Assembly (NCBI RefSeq): GCF_001517405.1
Contig: NZ_LN907827.1
Coordinates: 2,300,587 to 2,364,586, forward strand
Direction: 5' to 3'
From: Duffyella gerundensis
Lineage (GTDB): Bacteria; Pseudomonadota; Gammaproteobacteria; Enterobacterales; Enterobacteriaceae
DNA: 64,000 nt
The translations under genes were made by a program, and so were the position numbers. The notes beneath the pieces were generated by a model. It was not told where the DNA came from and made no database searches. It worked only from the letters and a program-made list of their open reading frames with translations. Below, in pieces: positions 37,367 through 43,925 of this stretch. Every line of letters begins with the position of its first letter. Position 1 is the first letter of the stretch.

Positions 37367-37645
37367 GATGCCTCCTGACGTCACTAATGAACTGCCATAG
37401 CGCACCAGGCAGCGCCAAAAGCAAGGCGCCAGCACGGGTGCATAATTGTGAGAAAAAAACGTATCAGGGAGAGTGCAGGCACCTCGCGACGGACGTAGCG
37501 GGGCCTGACGTTATAAATGCAGGAAATCACTGCAAAGAATTGCCACCTGTTCGGCGGCTGTAGGACATCATGTCCGTTGTGAAAGAGCGGGTAATTCAGC
37601 TTCGTTAACCAGTTGACTGATTAGCACCAGCCAAAGATAAAGAAT

Positions 37646-37700
37646 ACTTAAATTATTTATCTAAAGAAAACTTAAGTCAAGCTCATTTAAGGTTACTTAA
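37646..37700. promoter_or_regulatory. Divergent promoter and operators of the repressor
   Basis: TTAAGG-TT-ACTTAA (37687-37700) sits 2 bp before the repressor start and matches the 14-bp operator found elsewhere at 13 of 14 positions. A second, weaker CTTAAGT site is at 37670-37677. On the minus strand TTGACT (37680-37675) and AATAAT (37657-37652) with a 17-bp spacer form a good leftward promoter that overlaps the second operator. The layout is that of a lambda-like divergent switch, with probable autoregulation. Confidence 0.55.
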
Positions 37701-37702
37701 CT

Positions 37703-38362
37703 ATGAACAGACAAACTATCGGCGATCGCATTCGGGCGAGACGCAAAGAATGCCGGCTCACGCAGAAAGCGTTAGCGGCAAAAGTCGGTGTTTCACACGT
37801 CGCGATTTCTCAGTGGGAGAAGGATGAAACCGTGCCACGCGGGGAAAACCTGCTGCGGGTTGCGGCAGCACTCGGCTGCACGCCCGCCTGGGTTTTTGAT
37901 GGTGAAGGCGATCTGTTTATGCTGCCCACCAGTCCGACGGAGCGCGCGCATGCGGTGCCGATTATCAGCTATCAACAGGCCGCTAACTGGCGCGGCACCG
38001 CCTTTCTTGAGTCGCCTGAAGGGGTTAGCTGGCTACAGAGTAATGTGGATCTCTCCAGCGCTGCCTTCGCCCTGATCATTACCGGTAACGCAATGGAGCC
38101 GGAATTTCGAGCCGGTGATGCCATCATCATCGACCCGGCGGTCACGCCGATACCCGGTGATTTTGTGGTGGCCGCCACCGGCAGCGAAGCGCTGTTTGCG
38201 AAATACCGGCCGCGCGGCATGGTGGAAGGTGAAGAGGTGTTCGAACTGGTGCAGCTGAATGACGATTACCCTTCCCTGCGATCTAATCAAACGCCGGTGA
38301 GCCTGGCAGGCACGCTGATAGAGCATCGTCGTTATCGGCAAAAAACCACGACTCAGGCGTAG
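37703..38362 (+). CDS. Phage-type XRE/S24 repressor with dead protease site
   Basis: The 219-residue protein has a Cro/CI helix-turn-helix (residues 5-62, LTQKALAAKVGVSHVAISQWE) and a C-terminal LexA/CI-like S24 domain (from about residue 85). The usual catalytic SG(D/N)SM motif reads TGNAM (127-131), so the serine is Ala130; the partner Lys167 (FAKY) remains. The usual Ala-Gly cleavage dipeptide appears as Ala93-Ala94. It should not self-cleave. Operator copies in front of this gene and of three GhoS-like genes and the zinc-ribbon gene suggest it controls them. Confidence 0.85.
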   Translation: MNRQTIGDRIRARRKECRLTQKALAAKVGVSHVAISQWEKDETVPRGENLLRVAAALGCTPAWVFDGEGDLFMLPTSPTERAHAVPIISYQQAANWRGTAFLESPEGVSWLQSNVDLSSAAFALIITGNAMEPEFRAGDAIIIDPAVTPIPGDFVVAATGSEALFAKYRPRGMVEGEEVFELVQLNDDYPSLRSNQTPVSLAGTLIEHRRYRQKTTTQA

Positions 38363-38421
38363 CGACAGATTACCGTCACTGACTTTTTTTCATTGAGCGC
38401 GCAATAAGCTTGCAATTTTAT

Positions 38422-38436
38422 TTAAGTTATCTTTAA
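38422..38436. promoter_or_regulatory. Weak operator-like site upstream of yoaK
   Basis: TTAAGT-TAT-CTTTAA partly matches the 15-bp form of the operator. It lies about 270 bp before yoaK and 60 bp after the repressor gene; significance is doubtful. Confidence 0.3.
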
Positions 38437-38704
38437 TATGGTTGCTAGCAGGACGATGCCGGGACCGCAGCGCTGGCGCTGCTCAGTGAGTGGCGCCAGC
38501 GATGACGTACTGTCATCAATGCGTTTATGCGGAAACATGTGCCGCAGCGCGAATGGGAGAGTTTTTTTGGCCACTGCCGCAAGGTGTGTGGCCCTTTTTT
38601 TGTTGTGGAAGGGGGGAGGCAAGCGCTGTTGCCGGGCGGCAATACCCGTTATAATTCCGGTCCGTTGCGCCAGTTGCGCGCAGTTCAACCTCAAGGAAAC
38701 AGAG

Positions 38705-38806
38705 ATGCGTATCGGTGTGCTTTTTCCCATCGCGATCATTATCGCCGGCGTGGGCTTACTGGTGTGGTTTATTGCCAGCGGCGCTTATCTGCCTGGTGCC
38801 AGTTAG
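38705..38806 (+). CDS. yoaK: Small membrane protein YoaK
   Basis: A 33-residue ORF with AAGGA 7-8 nt upstream. The sequence MRIGVLFPIAIIIAGVGLLV... ending GAYLPGAS aligns along its whole length with E. coli YoaK (32 residues, MRIGIIFPVV...), a single-pass inner-membrane small protein of unknown role. The longer frame that contains it upstream has no support. Confidence 0.8.
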   Translation: MRIGVLFPIAIIIAGVGLLVWFIASGAYLPGAS

Positions 38807-38827
38807 TTCGTGCGCCTCCGCGGCAAG

Positions 38828-38871
38828 ACCACCCGATCACGTTAGCCAGCGGCGTCGCGTAATCGGGTGGG
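38828..38871. terminator. Hairpin between yoaK and GhoS-like copy 3
   Basis: CCACCCGAT and ATCGGGTGG form a 9-bp stem around a GC-rich loop between convergent genes. T runs are weak. Confidence 0.5.
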
Positions 38872-38888
38872 GTTAATGTGTGCCTGTT

Positions 38889-39179
38889 TTACAGGCAGTC
38901 CAGTGCCTCAAGTCCCCGCCAGGTGCGGCCGGTCGATTCCGTGACCAGCACTGCCGGATTGACGTTGACCTCAGTGGCCAGTTGAAAAGCGCGATCGAGA
39001 ATCTCCTGTCGTGTATCAAAACTGACGCAGACATACTCCTCATGCGGCAACCAGTAAACGTTGCCCTGCTTGCAAATCAGGCTGCGCCGGAAGCCATGAT
39101 GTTTCATCCGTTCATGCAAGTTTTCATAATCCTCTGCCGTGGCATCGCGTAATTCAACGCGGATGGTATAACTAGCCAT
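38889..39179 (-). CDS. GhoS-like small protein, copy 3
   Basis: A 96-residue protein, MASYTIRVELRDATAEDYENLHERMKHHGF, with LPHEEYVCVSF and LVTESTGRTWRGLEALDCL. This copy is closest to typical DUF2622/GhoS family members as I remember them (VEL-D-Y-LH-M-GF pattern). AAGGGG precedes the ATG at 39179 and an operator lies 33 bp upstream. No toxin-like partner is seen next to it. Confidence 0.7.
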   Translation of the reverse strand: MASYTIRVELRDATAEDYENLHERMKHHGFRRSLICKQGNVYWLPHEEYVCVSFDTRQEILDRAFQLATEVNVNPAVLVTESTGRTWRGLEALDCL

Positions 39180-39211
39180 ATGGTACCCCTTACCCTGTCG
39201 AGAAATGAGAT

Positions 39212-39225
39212 TTAAGTTTACTTTA
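39212..39225. promoter_or_regulatory. Operator upstream of GhoS-like copy 3
   Basis: TTAAGTTTACTTTA matches the shared 14-mer at 13 positions. Confidence 0.55.
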
Positions 39226-39457
39226 ATTTAGTTGAGTTGGGGGACTTTTGCGCAGGAAACAGATTAATCTGGTATGAGCGTCTCTTTTGCCACGCCGCCA
39301 TTTTGGTCTGACAGTGCGTAAAAATCGCGCGCCCGGTCAACTTTTTTACTTTTTATTCATCAGGAACGGGAATTATTACCCCTTGCGGCTATAGTCAATA
39401 TTCAGAATTTCAGGCGACGCTTTTTGGAGGCGTGCGCTATTGCCCAGCAAGGTCCCT

Positions 39458-39772
39458 ATGATAACCATCACCGGCGCGATAAAAGTTCCCGAGTTTCTTA
39501 GCTTTCTGTCCTCATTAATGGGCACGCTAACGCAGCAAAAAGTTGAGGTGCTCAGCGGCTATCCGGCTAATTGCAGCCGCTGGCTGACGATTTATCATTA
39601 TCGCCACACCAACCGCTGGTCGCTGGAATGGTATGACAAACCGGGCTACGGTCGGCCGCCGATGCTAAACAATGACGACTGCCTGATGCGCGAAGCCAAT
39701 AAAGGTGCGTCGAGCGAAGAGCTTGACTATGCGCGCCGCCTGCTGGAAAAAACCGGCTTCTGCGATGCCTGA
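39458..39772 (+). CDS. Unknown 104-residue protein
   Basis: The frame MITITGAIKVPEFLSFLSSLMGTL... ends RRLLEKTGFCDA. It is soluble, mixed strand and helix, with a Tyr/Trp-rich middle (WLTIYHYRHTNRWSLEWYDK). I chose the ATG at 39458 with AAGG 6 nt upstream over a TTG six codons before. No family recognised. It lies between a GhoS-like gene and queH. Confidence 0.55.
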   Translation: MITITGAIKVPEFLSFLSSLMGTLTQQKVEVLSGYPANCSRWLTIYHYRHTNRWSLEWYDKPGYGRPPMLNNDDCLMREANKGASSEELDYARRLLEKTGFCDA

Positions 39773-39883
39773 TAATCGATCGTTAGCAGGCTGTTTACCG
39801 TAGCAGGCTCACATTAGCGGTTAACCCTCGCCGCCATTCTTGTTATGGTGCGCACTAACCGTTAATCGATTTGTGGATATCCC

Positions 39884-40552
39884 ATGCAGGAATTTGAACG
39901 CCCTCTTCTTACCTTGCCCGCCGGTGAAAAAAAACTGCTGCTGCACTCCTGCTGTGCGCCCTGCTCAGGCGAAGTGATGGAAGCCATTCAGGCTTCCGGC
40001 ATCGAGTACACCATCTTCTTCTATAACCCCAATATCCATCCGCAAAAGGAATATCTTCTCCGCAAAGAAGAAAATATTCGTTTTGCCGAAAAGCACAATG
40101 TGCCCTTCGTTGACGCCGATTACGATACCGATAACTGGTTTGAACGTGCCAAAGGCATGGAGTGGGAACCGGAACGCGGTCCGCGTTGCACCATGTGTTT
40201 TGATATGCGCTTCGAGCGCACCGCGCTGTACGGCGCGGAACACGGCTTCAACGTGATCAGCAGCTCGCTGGGCATTTCGCGCTGGAAAGATATGAAGCAG
40301 ATCAACGACTGCGGACATCGCGCCGCCGCGGGCTATGGCCTGACTTACTGGGACTATAACTGGCGGAAACAGGGCGGCTCGTCGCGCATGATTGAGATCA
40401 GCAAGCGCGAGCAGTTCTATCAGCAGGAATATTGTGGCTGTGTCTATTCGTTGCGCGACACTAACCTGCATCGTAAATCGCAGGGCAGGCCCTTAATCAA
40501 ACTCGGCCAGCTCTATTACGGTGCCGACGACGCGGATAAAGAGCGTAACTGA
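39884..40552 (+). CDS. queH: Epoxyqueuosine reductase QueH
   Basis: A 222-residue DUF208 protein that performs the last step of queuosine synthesis in tRNA. Four cysteines in two pairs, SCCAPC near residue 23 and RCTMC near residue 100, plus YCGCVYS near 185, form its iron-sulfur and metal site. It is the non-B12 alternative to QueG. It stands alone, with no other queuosine gene nearby. Confidence 0.9.
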   Translation: MQEFERPLLTLPAGEKKLLLHSCCAPCSGEVMEAIQASGIEYTIFFYNPNIHPQKEYLLRKEENIRFAEKHNVPFVDADYDTDNWFERAKGMEWEPERGPRCTMCFDMRFERTALYGAEHGFNVISSSLGISRWKDMKQINDCGHRAAAGYGLTYWDYNWRKQGGSSRMIEISKREQFYQQEYCGCVYSLRDTNLHRKSQGRPLIKLGQLYYGADDADKERN

Positions 40553-40788
40553 AGTTGCAGCGCCGGGTGCCTCCCGGTAAACAAACCAGGTCATGTTTGT
40601 TTGCGCTCTCAGGCAGATATCGACTCTGCGCCCCGCCGCTCAGGGGGATTCGCTGCCGGTTAAAGATAGCAGCCGAAGCGGCAGCGTGCCCGGCGAGCCG
40701 TCCCTTTTTTGGCGAGGATACGCCAGAAAAAACGATCGGCTGACGCCGGCGATGACAGCAGGCTGCCAGGCGGCAGCCGTGATAACCG

Positions 40789-41085
40789 TCACGAGAGATC
40801 GATTTCTTTCAGCCCGCGCCACGCCCGTCCGGCCGCTTCGGTGACCATCACGCCGGGATCGGGAATAAACTCCACCAGAATCAGATAGACTTTATCCAGT
40901 ACCTCGTGGCGCGTGGCATACCCTGACCAGGTATATTCATCACGCGGCAGACGAAAATGCGTGCCGGTTTTATCCGAGACGCTGTGCCTGAAACCGTGCT
41001 CGCTCATTTTGCTGCGCAGCCGTCGATAGTCAGCTGCCGCATCGTCTTCCCCACGCAGTTCAATCGAAATGTTAAAACTCGCCAT
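40789..41085 (-). CDS. GhoS-like small protein, copy 4
   Basis: A 98-residue protein, MASFNISIELRGEDDAAADYRRLRSKMSEHGFRHS, ending TEAAGRAWRGLKEIDLS, nearly a twin of copy 1 at 3773 although 37 kb away. AGGAG lies 6 nt upstream of the ATG at 41085; the longer frame to 41106 is less likely. A fully symmetric operator lies 28 bp upstream. The high similarity to copy 1 suggests recent duplication or selection for the same job. Confidence 0.7.
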   Translation of the reverse strand: MASFNISIELRGEDDAAADYRRLRSKMSEHGFRHSVSDKTGTHFRLPRDEYTWSGYATRHEVLDKVYLILVEFIPDPGVMVTEAAGRAWRGLKEIDLS

Positions 41086-41112
41086 ATTACACTCCTGAAA
41101 AATCACTCTGAA

Positions 41113-41130
41113 ATTTAAGTTTACTTAAAT
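41113..41130. promoter_or_regulatory. Operator upstream of GhoS-like copy 4
   Basis: ATTTAAGT-TT-ACTTAAAT is a perfect inverted repeat with 8-bp arms and a 2-bp spacer; its core equals the site at 4096. Confidence 0.65.
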
Positions 41131-41321
41131 TTTAAGCGAAGCGCGCCCTTTTTTTGTGACGCCTGTTTCACAGAAAGACGATCGCATGCGGCTGGCCAGC
41201 CAGTGCAGAGGTGTGACGAAGGTTAGCTGAGGGGAGATCGAGCAAGAATAATGCGGCGGGTCCGGCAAGGCCCGCCGAGGTAAAAGCGACATTTAATGAA
41301 GGGAAAACGGACTATCGGCCA

Positions 41322-41678
41322 CTATTTTTTATTTTCCAGCTCGGCCTCCGCAGCGATGGTCAGCGCCGAAAGCTCCTGATGGTCGACTTCAGGATCCTCA
41401 CTTTCGATCAGCTTTGAAATCGCCAGCAGTTCCTGAAACTCGCCGAGCAAAATCGCCGCATCTGATTTTAAACCGGCATCGTCTTCCGCTGAGTTCAGCA
41501 CCGAGTTGATCGCCTTGTTGACGCTCTCAATCATATTAATGACGCCGCCATTTTTCCCTACAGCCAGCACCAGCGCGCCGATCAGCAGCGACTGCGCTTC
41601 TACTCTGGCGCTCAGCTGCTTGGTGGTGACATCCATTTTAGAAATTTTCGCCAGTATGCTCAGAACAACATTTTTCAT
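41322..41678 (-). CDS. IraP-like anti-adaptor, copy 2
   Basis: The 118-residue product, MKNVVLSILAKISKMDVTTKQLSARVEAQSLLIGALV, is a paralog of the protein at 32827 and resembles E. coli IraP in its first 40 residues. It is longer, with an acidic, helical C-terminus. AGGGG lies 7 nt upstream. By homology it may block RssB and raise sigma-S levels; a divergence in function is possible. Confidence 0.65.
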   Translation of the reverse strand: MKNVVLSILAKISKMDVTTKQLSARVEAQSLLIGALVLAVGKNGGVINMIESVNKAINSVLNSAEDDAGLKSDAAILLGEFQELLAISKLIESEDPEVDHQELSALTIAAEAELENKK

Positions 41679-41960
41679 TTTACGTCCCCTGGAAAATAAA
41701 CGGCCTGCTCGCCGCCATAACGACCCCAGGCCCGGTCTGATTAGCGCACCCTGATGCCGCTCAGCAGGTCTTTCTGCCCGCCAACAGCCTAACTCAAAAT
41801 GCGGGCCAGAAGAAATCGGCGCAAGCTGAGTTCAGCGTAACGCGGCACACTGGCCGCTGCGGGCGCGGAAATTTTACAGAAAGCAGTAAAGTTTCGATGT
41901 GATGTGGTCGATTAATAAGGTAAGGCGAAATAAGCGATGACATGAAGCGGAGTGAATAAA

Positions 41961-42149
41961 ATGAATGCACAACCTATGAGCTGGTCAGTAAGTTACATCG
42001 TGAAGAAAAGCGGTCAGGCTATTGAAGATACGCTGCTGATTCAGGGTGAAAGCGTGGTACGCGCGCTGAACGATTTCTTTGAAGAGCAGGCATCAAAGCA
42101 CGGCATCTTCCGTTCAGACATCGATGTGAAAGCGCTGAAAGCAGCGTAA
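41961..42149 (+). CDS. Unknown 62-residue protein
   Basis: A small soluble protein (MNAQPMSWSVSYIVKKSGQAIED... DVKALKAA) with GGAG 8 nt upstream of the ATG at 41961. No family recognised. Its terminator contains the left 34-bp direct repeat of the bacteriocin island, so this gene marks the island edge. Confidence 0.6.
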   Translation: MNAQPMSWSVSYIVKKSGQAIEDTLLIQGESVVRALNDFFEEQASKHGIFRSDIDVKALKAA

Positions 42150-42164
42150 TCCAGCACAGTTGGC

Positions 42165-42193
42165 AAAAAAGGTCGCGCAAGCGGCCTTTTTTT
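42165..42193 (+). terminator. Terminator at the left island edge
   Basis: AAAAAAGG-CGC-GCAA-GCG-CCTTTTTTT hairpin after the 62-residue gene. Most of it lies in the direct repeat. Confidence 0.85.
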
Positions 42194-42204
42194 ATGCGCT
42201 TTTG
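42171..42204. repeat. 34-bp direct repeat, left copy
   Basis: The 34 bp from GGTCGCGCAAGC to GCGCTTTTG recur without a mismatch and in the same orientation at 49680-49713. Sequence on both outer sides of the copies differs, so this is a discrete direct repeat. It brackets the bacteriocin, lysis and repressor genes like attachment sites or recombination scars. Confidence 0.85.
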
Positions 42205-42410
42205 CGCCGGTGATAACAACAACCGCCGCTGCCGGGCATTTTAGCGTGCAGCAAGGCAAGCTGGACCAGCCTGAACTTTCACCCCGGATAACGAAGAAGA
42301 GACCGTTTCGCAGATAACTGAAGAGAATAAGCGCATTGTTTTAATGCAGAGAGGGGTCAGCGTAGCTAACCGTTAACGGGAGGCGTGTTATGGCAGCAAA
42401 TATCATCAGG

Positions 42411-42437
42411 CGCACTCCAGGAATGCGCCTTGTGATA
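42411..42437. terminator. Hairpin after the immunity gene
   Basis: GGCGCACTCC-AGG-AATGCGCC forms a stem 25 bp after the immunity stop codon. Nearly the same sequence (GCACTCC...GCGCCTTG-GATA) occurs at 43881-43908 before the bacteriocin. A short plus-strand frame with GGGAGG before its ATG (42390-42446, 18 codons) overlaps it; coding is doubtful. Confidence 0.55.
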
Positions 42438-42461
42438 CCGTCTTAGCAATGAGGGTTGGCG

Positions 42462-42845
42462 TCACTTTTTACTAAATTCAACATTATCGGTTGTACAGTC
42501 CAGCATGCCGAAGTACGCCTCGGTCACCGACTGGCCTGTGCGCTGAGTGAAAGGAACCAGCCAAATATCATTACCAAATGATATCTGATCGGGGTCGATA
42601 AGCATTCCACTTTTCTCAGCGACATCCTGAGCATCAGAGAAGCTTTTCCACGGAGACCTGTCACCCGATTTAGCCCTGATAACCTTTGACATGATTGCCT
42701 GATTATCATAGTGGCGACATGCTTCAAGGTCGGAAGCTTTGACCTTTGAAGGTCTGCTCCAGATAATCAGAACGATCATCGCAGCTAAAGCAAGCACGCC
42801 TGACGCTATGGCGGTCATAACTAAAAATTTTACTACTCCTTTCAT
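42462..42845 (-). CDS. Colicin M immunity-like protein (Cmi family)
   Basis: A 127-residue protein with an N-terminal membrane anchor (residues about 8-29) and a periplasmic domain. The end IWLVPFTQRTGQSVTEAYFGMLDCTTDNVEFSK mirrors the Cmi ending LLVPF...YYGMYHC..., and Cys43 and Cys117 match the two disulfide cysteines of Cmi. It would protect the producer in the periplasm. It follows the bacteriocin by 48 bp on the same strand, whereas on colicin plasmids cmi faces cma. Confidence 0.8.
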   Translation of the reverse strand: MKGVVKFLVMTAIASGVLALAAMIVLIIWSRPSKVKASDLEACRHYDNQAIMSKVIRAKSGDRSPWKSFSDAQDVAEKSGMLIDPDQISFGNDIWLVPFTQRTGQSVTEAYFGMLDCTTDNVEFSKK

Positions 42846-42893
42846 ATGACTCCTCCTTCAGGCAACAGGATGAAAATCTTACTCGTTTACCTT

Positions 42894-43706
42894 TTAGAAC
42901 TTAACAGCGGTTTCACCATTAATTTCTATCTTATAAGGCACACCGTTGAAGCGCTCGCCCATCCATCGACCGATGGTGGTCAAGTCTTCGTTAGTTTTAC
43001 TTCGGTGCGTACTGGCGTTGAAATCATATAAATCTGGCGCCTGAGCTCTGACCACGCCATCAAAAGACCAGGTTCCGGTAGCATTACGGGTAAAAGTACC
43101 GTCAAGTTGCAGCGTAATATTGCCCAGAATATAAGGCATAAACACATTAGAGCTGGCTGTGTTATAAGGGAACGAAAATGTCAGATCATGACGTCCCGGG
43201 TTGCCGATGGCATTCATTCGTTCATTGAAACCAGGGATGTTACCTGCCTGAATAAATTGCAATGAAAGTGCACCGATATCCACACTCATTGTTCTGCCAT
43301 TACCCCATAAAAAATTGCTTAGCGCAGCTGCAATTGCATAAGGAGAGTTGCTTAACTGAGGCGGACCATTATCAGGGGAGAAATTAATTCGCTCGGGCGT
43401 GTCAAACCGCTTAGCTAACTCTGCAACAGGGCTTGCTGCGAGCTCGCACATATTAATGAATACACAGTTCTTAAACCACCACATCGCATTCTCTAATTTC
43501 TTTTCCTCAGATAAATTACCTTTTAAATCTTTCGCTATAACGGGTGTGGTGTTGCGGTAATAACTCCCACCATGCAATTCTGTCGCATATCTTACATTGG
43601 GTGGCGGGCCGCCTGCTGCTGCGCCGCCGCCATTACCACCGGGATACATCACACTACTGTCGCCCGTAGTAACCACAGGAGGAGAAATAACAATCATATC
43701 AGACAT
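42894..43706 (-). CDS. Colicin M-family bacteriocin (lipid II phosphodiesterase)
   Basis: A 270-residue protein, the same length as colicin M (271). The C-terminal half matches closely: FLWGNGRTMSVDI, ILGNITLQLDGTF, GTWSFDGVVR and DLYDFNASTHR. The catalytic set is complete: Asp225, Tyr227, Asp228, His234, Arg235 (colicin M D226, Y228, D229, H235, R236). It should cleave lipid-linked peptidoglycan precursors in the periplasm. The start SDMIVISPP looks like a TonB box, followed by a Gly/Pro linker; the middle receptor domain is unlike colicin M, so the receptor is probably different. Confidence 0.9.
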   Translation of the reverse strand: MSDMIVISPPVVTTGDSSVMYPGGNGGGAAAGGPPPNVRYATELHGGSYYRNTTPVIAKDLKGNLSEEKKLENAMWWFKNCVFINMCELAASPVAELAKRFDTPERINFSPDNGPPQLSNSPYAIAAALSNFLWGNGRTMSVDIGALSLQFIQAGNIPGFNERMNAIGNPGRHDLTFSFPYNTASSNVFMPYILGNITLQLDGTFTRNATGTWSFDGVVRAQAPDLYDFNASTHRSKTNEDLTTIGRWMGERFNGVPYKIEINGETAVKF

Positions 43707-43789
43707 AAATTTTCCTTTTTTATAACTCAGCCAAAAAACGCATTAACATCACGCGGTTTATTTTTCATACACGCAAAAAACAAACGTAT

Positions 43790-43824
43790 AGCCAGGGAGT
43801 GACTGTCAGTCATTCACCCTGGCT
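43790..43824. terminator. Hairpin upstream of the bacteriocin gene
   Basis: AGCCAGGG...CCCTGGCT with an inner AGTGACT/AGTCATT pairing; T-rich sequence follows on the plus strand. It may insulate the bacteriocin from tailspike transcription. Confidence 0.5.
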
Positions 43825-43880
43825 TTACTATTTTCAAAAAATCACAGAACGGATAATTGCCGAAGACGTTTATATTTAAA

Positions 43881-43908
43881 CGCACTCCGAAGAGTGCGCC
43901 TTGGGATA
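43881..43908. terminator. Hairpin after the tailspike gene, repeat of 42411
   Basis: CGCACTC-CGAA-GAGTGCG stem 18 bp beyond the tailspike stop. With the similar hairpin at 42411 it brackets the bacteriocin-immunity pair. Confidence 0.6.
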
Positions 43909-43925
43909 AACGCTGTTTGAAGTGA

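Noticed and set aside
38438..38704. N-terminal extension of yoaK
   Set aside because: Only the last 33 codons match YoaK and have a ribosome site; the rest is Arg/Cys-rich noise.
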